DNA of 64,000 bases, from NCBI GenBank assembly GCA_021295955.1, contig JAGWBJ010000007.1, forward strand, positions 1-64,000, read 5' to 3'. This DNA comes from Dehalococcoidia bacterium. GTDB lineage: Bacteria; Chloroflexota; Dehalococcoidia; Lucifugimonadales; JAGWBF01. The position numbers and the translations under genes are program-made. The notes below the pieces were generated by a model, which searched no databases, was not told where the DNA came from, and saw only the letters and a list, made by a program, of their open reading frames with translations. Every line of letters starts with the position of its first letter. Within the stretch, counting starts at the first letter, position 1. Below, piece by piece: positions 15,132 through 23,295 of this stretch.

Positions 15132-15512
15132 TCACTGCTGGCCGGGCCATCCGCTCTGGGAAACGTCGAAGACGAAGCCCTCCGGGTCCTTGAACTTGGC
15201 CTCGAAGTACTGCCCGTGAAGGGCCAGGCCCGGCTGCTCGTCCACCTTCAGGTCCCCCTCCTGGGAACGGAGCATCTCCTTGGCCTCCTCCAGGTCGTCC
15301 ACCTTGAAGCCGATGTGGTTCACCCCCGGGGGCTGGGACTCGGCGCCCTTGGTGCCGATTATGGCCACGTTGATGTAGCCGTCGGTCAGGTAGATGGTGT
15401 TTCCGGGCGGGCTACCGCCCCGGGAGACCTCCTCCAGCCCCAGCACCCGGGTATAGAACTTCGCCAGTCTGTCGTGGTCCGAACTGAACATCGCAACGTG
15501 CCGTATCTTCAT
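15132..15512 (-). CDS. Single-domain VOC family protein (glyoxalase-like)
   Basis: 126 residues. MKIRHVAMFSSDHDRLAKFYTRVLGLEEV starts a VOC domain; GVNHIGFKVDDLEEAKEML and the C-terminal AKFKDPEGFVFDVSQ contain the later metal-ligand positions (His, Glu/Asp). One domain means it should act as a dimer. I chose the second ATG (15512) because AGGAG lies 7 bases before it and only 1 base before the first ATG (15518). Substrate unknown. It stands alone between the islet and a divergently placed oxidase gene. Confidence 0.87.
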   Translation of the reverse strand: MKIRHVAMFSSDHDRLAKFYTRVLGLEEVSRGGSPPGNTIYLTDGYINVAIIGTKGAESQPPGVNHIGFKVDDLEEAKEMLRSQEGDLKVDEQPGLALHGQYFEAKFKDPEGFVFDVSQSGWPGQQ

Positions 15513-15529
15513 ACCCATACTCCTTCAAA

Positions 15530-15573
15530 ACTCCGGGCGAACTCCAGGCAAACCCCGGGCAAACCCCGGGCAA
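15530..15573. repeat. 11-bp tandem repeat, four copies
   Basis: Four head-to-tail units of 11 bases, ACTCCGGGCGA, ACTCCAGGCAA, ACCCCGGGCAA, ACCCCGGGCAA, just upstream of the VOC gene start. Eleven bases is about one helical turn, so each unit faces the same side of the DNA. Confidence 0.85.
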
Positions 15574-15710
15574 ACTCCCGGATTTCGGCAGCCCGCGGCG
15601 CCGACGGTCCAAGCAGATTATAGGCGCCTACCGGGGCCCGCATCAATCGGACCGCTGCCCCCAAGCGCGCCGTGGCGGCGGCCTCCTGTCATCAGCCCAG
15701 GACGGAAAAG

Positions 15711-15716
15711 TATAAT
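15711..15716 (+). promoter_or_regulatory. TATAAT box upstream of the DAO-type oxidase
   Basis: A consensus -10 hexamer 57 bases before the ATG at 15773. No good -35 box stands at 16-18 bases, so this is only a probable promoter. Confidence 0.4.
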
Positions 15717-15772
15717 GTAGCCGGATACACCATGAGACCGGTGCGCTTGCCGGCGCTGTGGGAGGTCGCGGA

Positions 15773-16942
15773 ATGCAGGGTAGAGCAGCCAAACCCAAGA
15801 GCGTATGCGTGGTGGGCGGTGGAGTCGTTGGCGGCTTCGTCGCGTACCTTCTGGCACGTGAGGGTGTCGAGGTGAGCCTCCTGGAGAGGAACAGGCTCGG
15901 GTCCGGCGCCTCCGGGGCCTCCGCCGGCAACGTTCAGACCCTCTCCAACGGGTTCCAGGGGTTCCACAAGGAGCTTGGCCAGGAGAGCCTTGGACTCTAC
16001 AGGCGGCTCCTGCCGTCCATCAAGGACGAGTCTCGCGTAGACCCCATGGACCACGAGGTGCGTTACCTTTACGCCGCCATGGACGAGGAGCAGGCCACCG
16101 CGATCCAGGCCGAGGAGCTCCAGCTTGTCGAGGACGGCATGAAGGCCCAATGGATCGACGGTCAGCGGGCCAGGGAGCTGGAGCCCAGGCTCTCTCCCCG
16201 CCTCCTGGGCGGGCTGCTCCATTCGGACTGCATACAGATGGACGGCACGAGGCTGGTGAATGCCCTGGGCCGGGCGGCCCAAGAGCGGGGCGCCTACGTG
16301 GCAGGCTCCGAGGTCGCCGGCCTCGAGCTGGACGGGGACCGGGTTACCGGAGTACGCCGCGTGGATGGGACCGTGCTCCGTGCCGACATGGTGGTCACGG
16401 CCATGGGGGCATGGACCGGTCCGGCCATCTCCGACTGGCTTGGGGTGTCCCTGCCCATCCTGCCCCAGAGCCTCCAGAAGATCCACCTTCTCACCGGCGA
16501 CCAACCCCTGGAATGCGCCGTGCGGTGGGACGGCATTAACATGGTGTCCCGGCGTGACGGGTTGACCCACATCGGGAGCAAACGCGATGGGTTCGGATTC
16601 GACGCCCACCCCACCGAGGAGGGCAGGCGTTGGCTGCTGGAGCACGCCGCCACCGTGTTCCCCGGTCTGGAGGCCAGGGTTGCCGAGGCGTGGGCCGGAT
16701 GCGCGGTGGCCACGCCCGAGGCGTTCCCCGTCCTGGGGCCGCTGGAGGGGCACCAGGGCATCTGCGTAGCCACTCCCAGCAGCAACGGCTTCCTGCTCGC
16801 CCCGGCGCTGGCGGAGATCCTCACCAGCTTCTTGATGAAGGGCGAAGAGCACCCTCTCATGGAGGAGATGCTGCCCGGGAGGGCCGTAATGCGGGCGCGG
16901 GGCCTAACCGACCCCTACGGGTCCGCCCATGAGACGCGGTAA
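15773..16942 (+). CDS. FAD-dependent oxidoreductase, DAO (glycine/D-amino acid oxidase) family
   Basis: About 389 residues. SVCVVGGGVVGGFVAYLLAREG is the GxGxxG FAD-binding fold followed by LLERNRLGSGASGASAGN, which is the ARG/SGxGSG loop of DAO enzymes; a second FAD block, MVVTAMGAWTGPAIS, lies near residue 210, and CVATPSSNGFLLAPALAE near the C-terminus closes the flavin site. It would oxidise an amine or amino acid; the substrate is not apparent. The ATG at 15773 is preferred to an in-frame GTG 15 bases upstream. Confidence 0.87.
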   Translation: MQGRAAKPKSVCVVGGGVVGGFVAYLLAREGVEVSLLERNRLGSGASGASAGNVQTLSNGFQGFHKELGQESLGLYRRLLPSIKDESRVDPMDHEVRYLYAAMDEEQATAIQAEELQLVEDGMKAQWIDGQRARELEPRLSPRLLGGLLHSDCIQMDGTRLVNALGRAAQERGAYVAGSEVAGLELDGDRVTGVRRVDGTVLRADMVVTAMGAWTGPAISDWLGVSLPILPQSLQKIHLLTGDQPLECAVRWDGINMVSRRDGLTHIGSKRDGFGFDAHPTEEGRRWLLEHAATVFPGLEARVAEAWAGCAVATPEAFPVLGPLEGHQGICVATPSSNGFLLAPALAEILTSFLMKGEEHPLMEEMLPGRAVMRARGLTDPYGSAHETR

Positions 16943-17065
16943 GCCAGGTGAGTCAGTGCCCACGGGTCTCCGTCGCAGGCTGCGATAACCTGGTACGGCT
17001 GCCGCCCCTTCCTCCAGCATGGTATCATTGGCCTCGCCACACGGTTATCCTCCCCAGGAGATGCA

Positions 17066-18133
17066 ATGCGTACCCATAGGATCGTCACCATCGCGGGAGA
17101 CGGTATAGGCCCCGAGATCCTGGACTCGGCCTTCCGGGTCCTGGCCAGGGTGCAAGAGAAGTGCGGCGACTTCACGCTGGAATACGAGGAGCACGAGGGC
17201 GGGGCCGCCTGCTACGTGACCCACGGCGTCAACCTCAAGCCCGAGTCCCTGGAAGCCTGCCGCCGGGCGGACAGCGTGCTGAAGGCCCCCGTGGGGCTGC
17301 CCCAGGTCCGCCGCCCCGACGGCACCGAGGCGGGCCTGCTGGGGGGTGTGCTGCGGGGCGGGCTGGACACCTACGCAAACGTTCGGCCCGTCAAGCTGTG
17401 GCCCGGCGTGGATGCGCCCCTGAAGGCGGTACCCGGCGAGATAGACTACGTGATCGTCCGGGAGAACACCGAGGGCCTGTACCTGGCCCGGGGCCTGGGC
17501 GTCGGCAACGACCAGGCGGTGGCGGACACCCTGCTGATGACCCGGCAGGGGGTCGAGCGCGTCTGCCGCTTCGCCTTCGACCTGGCCCGCAAGCGGGGCG
17601 GCGCTCCCGGAGACGGCAAGAAGCGGGTCACCTGCGTGGACAAGAGCAACGTCCTGCGCAGCATGTGGTTCTTCCGCAGCATCTTCCAGGAGGTGGGCGA
17701 GGGGTACTCGGACGTGGAGAAGGACTTCCTCTACTCGGACGCGGCGGCCCAGGCGTTGGTGCAACAGCCCTCCAGGTTCGACGTGCTGGTGATGGAGAAC
17801 TTCCTGGGAGACCTGCTCAGCGACCTGGGAGGGGGCACCATAGGCGGCCTCGGCATGTGCCCCAGCGGGAACATCGGGGCCGACGCCAGCTACTTCGAGC
17901 CGATCCACGGCTCCGCGCCGGACATCACCGGCAGGGCCGTCTCCAACCCCATCGCCCAGGTCCTCAGCGCCTCCATGATGCTGGAGCACCTGAACGAGAC
18001 GGCCGCGGCCCGGATGGTCGACGACGGAGTGTGGCAGGCCCTGGCCTCCCAGGACCTGGTCATCCAGGCCAACGGCCAGCCCAGGGGCGGGACCGAGGCC
18101 GCCACCGAGGCCATTCTGGCCCACCTGGGCTAG
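17066..18133 (+). CDS. Isocitrate/isopropylmalate dehydrogenase family enzyme
   Basis: 355 residues. IAGDGIGPEIL is the N-terminal family signature; TYANVRPVKLWPG holds the substrate arginine, IVRENTEGLYLARG the loop next to the active site, RVTCVDKSNVLR the catalytic Lys, and ENFLGDLLSDLGGGTIGGLG with SYFEPIHGSAPDITG the metal aspartates and NAD region. It oxidatively decarboxylates a 2-hydroxy acid with NAD and Mg2+/Mn2+. Being placed among amidase and CoA genes rather than leu genes, it may be a tartrate/malate-type member rather than LeuB. AGGAG precedes the ATG. Confidence 0.85.
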   Translation: MRTHRIVTIAGDGIGPEILDSAFRVLARVQEKCGDFTLEYEEHEGGAACYVTHGVNLKPESLEACRRADSVLKAPVGLPQVRRPDGTEAGLLGGVLRGGLDTYANVRPVKLWPGVDAPLKAVPGEIDYVIVRENTEGLYLARGLGVGNDQAVADTLLMTRQGVERVCRFAFDLARKRGGAPGDGKKRVTCVDKSNVLRSMWFFRSIFQEVGEGYSDVEKDFLYSDAAAQALVQQPSRFDVLVMENFLGDLLSDLGGGTIGGLGMCPSGNIGADASYFEPIHGSAPDITGRAVSNPIAQVLSASMMLEHLNETAAARMVDDGVWQALASQDLVIQANGQPRGGTEAATEAILAHLG

Positions 18134-18227
18134 TGGGGCGGGTTGCCCGGCCGGGAAGAAGGCCGCCCTCTGCTCCGGCGGCTCCCCGGGGCGAAACAGG
18201 CCAGCAAGAAAGACGAAGGAGTACGCG

Positions 18228-19631
18228 ATGACCGACGTTCCCCTGCACTACAAGTCCATCACCGAGCTATCAGGGCTGATCCAGTCCAAGGCGGTATCGC
18301 CCGTCGCGGTCACCAGGGAGATAGTCCAACGCATCGGAGAGCTGGACTCCCGGTACAAGAGCTACGCGACCCTGATGGCGGACCACGCCATGGCCGCGGC
18401 CGGCAGGGCCGAGGCGGAGATCGCGGCCGGCCGCTACCGTGGCCCGCTCCACGGCGTGCCCATCGCCGTCAAGGACCTGTGCTTCACCACGGGAGTCCGG
18501 ACCATGGGGGGATGCAAGGTGCTGGCCGACAACGTCCCCGACTTCGACTCCACCGTCGTGGTGAGGTTGGAATCCGCCGGGGCGGTGCTCCTGGGAAAGC
18601 TCAACCTGACCGAGGGGGCCATGGGCGGCTACAACCCCGACTTCGACATACCCCTGAACCCGTGGAACGTCGAACGGTGGGCCGGGGCCTCCTCCAGCGG
18701 CTCCGGCGTGGCTACGGCCCTGGGCCTGTGCTACGGCTCCCTGGGCAGCGATACCGGGGGCTCCATACGGTTCCCGGCCTCGGCCTGCGGGATAGTGGGG
18801 TTGAAGCCCACCTGGGGCCGGGTGAGCCGCTACGGCGTGCTGGACCTGGCCCAGTCCCTGGACCACGTGGGCCCCATGACCCGCACCTCCGCCGACGCGG
18901 GTATCATCCTTCAGGCTATGGCCGGACGGGACGATAACGACCCGACGACCCTCCTGGACCCCGTCCCCGACATGCTGGCACACATCGGGGACGGCATGGA
19001 GGGCATTCGCGTCGGGCTGGACGAGGGGTACGTTACGGAGGGTGTCGACCCGGCCGTAACCCGCGCGGTGCTGGAGGGAGTGAAGGTGTTGCAGGGCCTG
19101 GGCGCCGAGATCGTCGAGGTGAGCATGCCCGACGTGGACCGGTATCTGCCCTTCTGGCACGTGCTCTGCCCCGCCGAGGCCGCGGACGCCCACAGACAAC
19201 ACTACCCGTCCCGGCGCGATGAGTACGGGCCCTTCTTCCGGGACTGGCTGGACAAGGGCGCGAAGGTCAGCGGAGCGGACTACGCCCAGGCCAACAACAT
19301 GCGGGCGGAATGCAACGGCCTGGTCCGCCGGGCACTTCAGGACGTGGACGTGCTGGCCTGCCCCTCCACGGTGGGGCCGGCGCATCCGGTAACGCCCGAG
19401 GCCCTGTACGGCCCCCTGGACGAGGACCGGGGGACGAACTTCCAGCGCTTCACCGTCCCCTACGACTTCAACGGCGCCCCGACCCTGTCCGTTCCCTGCG
19501 GGCTCAGCGCCGACGGGCTGCCCCTCAGCCTGCAGATCGTGGGCAAGCACCTGGGGGAGGCGTTGCTCTGCCGCATCGGCCACGCCTACGAGCAGGCCAC
19601 CGACTGGCACACCAAACGACCCCCCGTCTAG
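18228..19631 (+). CDS. Amidase-signature (AS) family amidase
   Basis: 467 residues. The Ser-cisSer-Lys triad is visible: Lys82 in PIAVKDLCF, the cis-Ser near 155 in GASSSGSG, and the nucleophile Ser179 in GSDTGGSIRFPAS. The pattern is that of GatA-like amidases, but there are no gatB or gatC neighbours, so a stand-alone amide hydrolase is more likely than a tRNA amidotransferase subunit. GAAGGAG precedes the ATG. It follows the dehydrogenase by 94 bases and precedes a crotonase. Confidence 0.88.
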   Translation: MTDVPLHYKSITELSGLIQSKAVSPVAVTREIVQRIGELDSRYKSYATLMADHAMAAAGRAEAEIAAGRYRGPLHGVPIAVKDLCFTTGVRTMGGCKVLADNVPDFDSTVVVRLESAGAVLLGKLNLTEGAMGGYNPDFDIPLNPWNVERWAGASSSGSGVATALGLCYGSLGSDTGGSIRFPASACGIVGLKPTWGRVSRYGVLDLAQSLDHVGPMTRTSADAGIILQAMAGRDDNDPTTLLDPVPDMLAHIGDGMEGIRVGLDEGYVTEGVDPAVTRAVLEGVKVLQGLGAEIVEVSMPDVDRYLPFWHVLCPAEAADAHRQHYPSRRDEYGPFFRDWLDKGAKVSGADYAQANNMRAECNGLVRRALQDVDVLACPSTVGPAHPVTPEALYGPLDEDRGTNFQRFTVPYDFNGAPTLSVPCGLSADGLPLSLQIVGKHLGEALLCRIGHAYEQATDWHTKRPPV

Positions 19632-19638
19632 GGGCGGC

Positions 19639-19668
19639 TTGACCGGCCGTGGGGCCGGCCAATACACT
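19639..19668 (+). promoter_or_regulatory. Possible promoter of the crotonase gene
   Basis: TTGACC (19639-19644), 18-base spacer, TACACT (19663-19668), 31 bases before the GTG at 19699. The spacer contains a GGCCG-CGGCC-type inverted repeat that could be regulatory. Confidence 0.45.
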
Positions 19669-19698
19669 GCTGATTGTATCGCCGGCAGGAGTGGTACC

Positions 19699-20514
19699 GT
19701 GGAATACACCTACATCAAGGTAGAGCGCCGGGGCCCCGCCGAGGTGCTGAGTCTGAACGACCCGGCCACGCTGAACGCCGTCAACCACGAGATGATGGAG
19801 GAGATGGCCGCGGAGCTCTCCCGGGTGGAGGGGGACGCGGAGACCCGTGTGCTGGTCCTGACCGGAGAGGGACGAGGCTTCTGCTCGGGCGCCAACATAA
19901 AGCACATGGCGGAGGCGGGGGGCGCCCGGGAGATCGAGGCGGAGCCCCCCTCCGTGGACGACCTCACGCCGCACCTCACCTACACCAGGGGCGTCATCTA
20001 CCGGCTCTGGAAGCTGAGCAAGCCGACCATCGCGGCCATCAACGGGCCCTGCATCACCACGGGCGTAGGGCTGTCGGCGGCGTGCGACTTCCGCATCGCC
20101 TCGGACCAGGCCCGCATCGGCTGGATATTCCTGCGCAGGGGGCTGCCTCCCGACGATGGAAGCCTGGGCCTGCTGGTTAAGCTGCTCGGCTACAGCAAGA
20201 CCTACAAGCTGGGTCTCCTGGGAGAGATCATCCCTGCCCAAGAAGCCCTGGACATCGGCCTCCTGGACCAGGTGGTCCCGGCCGACGAGCTGCTGCCCAC
20301 GTGCCTGGAGCTGGCCGAGCGGATCGCCGACGCCGGACCTCCCCTGGCCCAGCAGATGTTCAAGCGGCTGGCCGTCGAGGCCCAGTTCTCCACCTACGAG
20401 GACACCGCGAGACAGGTGCGGCTCGCCTTCCAGACGCTGACGGAGACCGAGGACCACGCGGAGGCGGTCAGGGCATTCGCCGAAAAGCGCCCGCCCCGAT
20501 GGACCGGCCGGTGA
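19699..20514 (+). CDS. Enoyl-CoA hydratase/isomerase (crotonase) family protein
   Basis: 271 residues from GTG 19699, with AGGAG 7 bases upstream. GEGRGFCSGANIKHMAE is the first oxyanion-hole loop and GPCITTGVGLSAACDFRIAS the second; FLRRGLPPDDGSLGLL replaces the usual GL.PDGG turn and carries acidic residues in the catalytic region; the C-terminal EAVRAFAEKRPPRWTG is typical. Crotonases hydrate, isomerise or cleave acyl-CoA thioesters. It sits directly before a CoA-transferase, so the pair may activate and process one carboxylic acid. Confidence 0.88.
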   Translation: MEYTYIKVERRGPAEVLSLNDPATLNAVNHEMMEEMAAELSRVEGDAETRVLVLTGEGRGFCSGANIKHMAEAGGAREIEAEPPSVDDLTPHLTYTRGVIYRLWKLSKPTIAAINGPCITTGVGLSAACDFRIASDQARIGWIFLRRGLPPDDGSLGLLVKLLGYSKTYKLGLLGEIIPAQEALDIGLLDQVVPADELLPTCLELAERIADAGPPLAQQMFKRLAVEAQFSTYEDTARQVRLAFQTLTETEDHAEAVRAFAEKRPPRWTGR

Positions 20515-20552
20515 GAAGCCCCCGGTCATAGCTCTCGACAAGGAGCCTGGAA

Positions 20553-21752
20553 ATGGCCTGCGGACCCCTTCACGGCGTGAAGGTCATAGAGTGCGCCCAC
20601 ATGCTGTCGGGCCCCTACTGCTGCCAGATCCTGGGCGACCTGGGGGCGGAGGTGATCAAGGTGGAGTCCACGGGCGCCGGTGACCGGACCCGGGGCCTCC
20701 ACCCCTTCAGCGATCCGGGAGGGGTCTCCTACGGCTTCCTCTCGCGCAACCGCAACAAGCGTAGTGTGTGCGTCGACCTGGCCAGCGAAGAGGGCCGGGA
20801 GGTGATGTATCGTCTGGTCCGGGACGCCGACGTCCTGGTCCACAACCTCCGCCGTACGACCATGGCCTCCCTCAAGCTGGCATACAGCGACCTGAAGGCG
20901 GTCAATCCCCGCCTGGTCTACGCCTCCATCTCCGGCTTCGGGGAGAAGGGCCCCTACAAAGACCTCCCCGGGGAGGACATGCAGGCCCAGGCGATGAGCG
21001 GCATCCTGAGCATCATCGGATACCCGGACCAGAGCTCCACCCCCGTGGGCACACAGCTTGGCGACGCGACCACGGGCATCGTCAGCGCCCTGGGAGTGGT
21101 CAGCGCCCTCTACGCCCGGGACCGCACGGGCCAGGGGCAGGAGGTGACCAACTCGCTGCTGGCGAGCCTCATGGCCATTCAGCCGGCCGCCTTGAGCTAC
21201 TATCTGGCCAGTGGCCAGGTGCAGCCGAAGATGGGCTCCAGCGGGTCTCCGACGCTGCCCGTCCCCTACGGCATCTGGACCGCGGGAGACGGCAAGGAGA
21301 TGGCGGTCTCCTCCTACCGGGACTGGCCGAAGTTCTGCCGGTGCATCGGTGCGCCTGACCTGGCCGACGACCCCCGGTTCGATACCTACGAGAACCGTCA
21401 GGCCAACCGGGAAGAGCTGGTCGGGATAGTCCAGGAGGCCCTGTCCCGCCGCGACCGGGACGCATGGATAAGCCTGCTCCGGGCCCAGGACCAGTGGGTG
21501 GTGCCGGTGCGCGACTACGAAGACATATTCTCGGACACCGACTCCTGGGACAACGGGTTGGTCGCGGAGATGGAGCACCCGCTGGCAGGACGCGTGCGCA
21601 CCTTCGGGGGGCCGCTGGGCTTCTCCGAGACGCCGGAGCCGCCCGCCAAGTATCCTCCCATCCTCGGCGAGGATACCCGCCGGGTGCTGGTGGAGGCTGG
21701 CTACTCCGACGACGAGATCGACGGGCTGCTCCGGAAGGGCGCGGTCAAGTGA
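20553..21752 (+). CDS. CaiB/BaiF (class III) CoA-transferase
   Basis: 399 residues. GVKVIECAHMLSGPYCCQILGDLGAEVIKVES is the family start; NKRSVCVDL and VDVLVHNLR-type blocks follow; the catalytic Asp is Asp171 in GTQLGDATTG, which forms the aspartyl-CoA thioester; RDRTGQGQEV closes that motif. It moves CoA between organic acids in the cytoplasm. AAGGAG precedes the ATG. Close upstream is a crotonase and 12 bases downstream an Fpg gene. Confidence 0.9.
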   Translation: MACGPLHGVKVIECAHMLSGPYCCQILGDLGAEVIKVESTGAGDRTRGLHPFSDPGGVSYGFLSRNRNKRSVCVDLASEEGREVMYRLVRDADVLVHNLRRTTMASLKLAYSDLKAVNPRLVYASISGFGEKGPYKDLPGEDMQAQAMSGILSIIGYPDQSSTPVGTQLGDATTGIVSALGVVSALYARDRTGQGQEVTNSLLASLMAIQPAALSYYLASGQVQPKMGSSGSPTLPVPYGIWTAGDGKEMAVSSYRDWPKFCRCIGAPDLADDPRFDTYENRQANREELVGIVQEALSRRDRDAWISLLRAQDQWVVPVRDYEDIFSDTDSWDNGLVAEMEHPLAGRVRTFGGPLGFSETPEPPAKYPPILGEDTRRVLVEAGYSDDEIDGLLRKGAVK

Positions 21753-21764
21753 GCGGGGCTGCCC

Positions 21765-22586
21765 ATGCCTGAAGCGCCGGACCTGGAGGTAATCAAGGAG
21801 TTCCTCAACGAGCGGGTCCAGGGCCTGACCGTCTCCCGGGCCTCCGTGCTCCGGCCAACGGTGCTCCGGTCCCTGGCCGGCGACATGGCCCGGGACATGC
21901 CGGGGCGCACCTTCCAGGAGTTCAAGCGGCGGGGTAAGTTCCTCCTGGCCGAGCTGTCGGAGGACCGACACCTGGTGATCAACCCGATGCTGACGGGCCG
22001 GCTGCACCACTGTGCCTCATCGGAGCGCGTGGCCAAGCGTACGTCGGTGGTCTTCGGGCTCCCCGACGAGATGGACCTGCGCTACGTGGACGACCGTCAG
22101 ATGGGCAAGGTGTACTACGCCGCGGGCGCCCAGCTCGGCCAGATCCCCCGTTTGGACGAGGAGGGCCCCGACGTCCTGGAAGACACGCCGCTGGAGGAGT
22201 TCAGGGCGCGCCTGAAGCACTTCTACGGGGAGATCAAGGGCGTCCTCACCCGGGGGAGCCTGGTGTCGGGCATCGGCAACGCCTACGCCGACGAGGTGCT
22301 GTTCGCCGCCGGAATCGCCCCCTTCCGCAAGTCCCGGTCGCTGACCGCCGATGAGGTGGCGGCCCTCCACCGACAGTGCCGGAGGGTGGTGGAGGAGGCC
22401 GTGGTCGTTCTCCGGGAGCGCATGGATGGGCGGATTCACCTAAAGGTCCGGGACTTCCTCAAGGTCCACAACAAGGGCGGACAGCCCTGTCCACACTGCG
22501 GGGGCAGCATCACCCAGCTCACGGCCAACCAGGTCATCACCAGCTACTGCCGCCGATGCCAGCCCGGCACGCTCATCAAGAACTGA
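21765..22586 (+). CDS. Formamidopyrimidine-DNA glycosylase (Fpg/Nei) family protein
   Basis: 273 residues. The N-terminal Pro2-Glu3 of MPEAPDLEVIKEFL is the glycosylase/lyase active site; RRGKFLLAEL gives the conserved Lys near residue 50; GIGNAYADEVLFAAGIAP is the helix-two-turns-helix; the C-terminal zinc finger is CPHCGG...SYCRRCQ. It removes oxidised bases from DNA and nicks the strand. The EAPDLE in place of ELPEVE places it outside classical MutM, near MutM-like enzymes of Chloroflexota and actinobacteria. It is probably co-transcribed with the CoA-transferase. Confidence 0.88.
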   Translation: MPEAPDLEVIKEFLNERVQGLTVSRASVLRPTVLRSLAGDMARDMPGRTFQEFKRRGKFLLAELSEDRHLVINPMLTGRLHHCASSERVAKRTSVVFGLPDEMDLRYVDDRQMGKVYYAAGAQLGQIPRLDEEGPDVLEDTPLEEFRARLKHFYGEIKGVLTRGSLVSGIGNAYADEVLFAAGIAPFRKSRSLTADEVAALHRQCRRVVEEAVVVLRERMDGRIHLKVRDFLKVHNKGGQPCPHCGGSITQLTANQVITSYCRRCQPGTLIKN

Positions 22587-23295
22587 CTCGCGCGCGTTAT
22601 TCCCCGAACAGTCCCCTGGGTGGCATTCCCGGCGTACGCTCCCTTCTTCATTGCCATGGAAAATAGCCTCGCAACGCCCCTGTCCGTCATGCCCGCGAAG
22701 GCATGTCCTCGTACTTGATACGGGGGCGGGCATCCACATACCCCCGCCCCACCCCTGGACTCCCGCTTTCGCGGGAGTGACGGAGGGAGTGCTCCGAGCC
22801 TATTTTCGTGGCAATGACACGCGGGGAGATCGGGATTGCGGCCTTGCGAAGGCCGCGTGTGGGGATGAAAATTCTTATTCCCCTCTCATTGTCTCTCATT
22901 TTCTCCCATTCCAGCGCATCGGCCGAGCCGGAGGAGGACTCCGGCGGGTTGCCGGAGGGCCGGGAGGGTCTGTTTTCCAATATGGCTTTTCTTCATCGGC
23001 TCCGTAGAACCGGATATCTCGGGGAGGCCGGGGCCAGGGTGTCTTGCCCACATACCGTCTTGCCCACATACCATGGTAGGCGGCCGTACTCCGGGTTGGA
23101 AAGGGGCGCGTGTCAGCAGGACGGGCTCGAACCCGCGCGGTCCATCTATTTTGATGGCAATGCCAGATCCGGGAGGCCGGCAAGACATGTTGCGCTCCCC
23201 TCCTCTTCTCCGCCGATTGACGCCTATTTGGGATGGTGCTAGACTCCCTCCCATCCCCCTTCCCCGCCATTTTCCGCGTCAAAGGAGGAGCCGTC
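22587..23295. other. 709-base non-coding stretch with repeats
   Basis: Holds a copy of the dispersed hairpin repeat (22684-22783), an exact 16-base tandem duplication GTCTTGCCCACATACC (23041-23056 and 23057-23072), and a stretch at about 23105-23160 that resembles a tRNA T arm on the minus strand (CGGG-TTCGAG-CCCG) without a cloverleaf around it. Short open frames on both strands read through the repeats and look spurious. Confidence 0.6.
22684..22783. repeat. Dispersed repeat copy C
   Basis: Contains the CGTCATGCCCGCGAAGGCATG and GGGGGCGGG segments shared with copy B at 26260-26482 and ends in the hairpin ACTCCCGC (22759-22766) / GCGGGAGT (22771-22778) followed by GACGG. Relative to copies A and B the second base pair of the stem is C:G instead of T:A. 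Confidence 0.75.

Noticed and set aside
18228-19631. gatA, subunit of the tRNA-dependent amidotransferase
   Set aside because: The triad fits but no gatB/gatC is adjacent and the context is catabolic, so it is called a general amidase.
20526-22010. 494-codon open frame on the minus strand opposite the CoA-transferase and fpg
   Set aside because: Antisense to two well-supported genes; composition (His, Val, Gly, Gln-rich) is that of a high-GC antisense frame with no domain.
22687-22980. 97-codon minus-strand frame in the repeat-rich gap
   Set aside because: Its end is translated dispersed repeat (HSRESGSPG) and no ribosome-binding site or domain supports it.
23100-23190. tRNA-like sequence on the minus strand
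   Set aside because: Only the T-arm-like hairpin is present; the anticodon region has a six-base loop (CCATC/GATGG) and the acceptor ends do not pair.
22886-23254. Minus-strand frame containing DGPRGFEP
   Set aside because: Peptides of this type are typical false translations of tRNA-like T-arm sequence; no start signal or domain.
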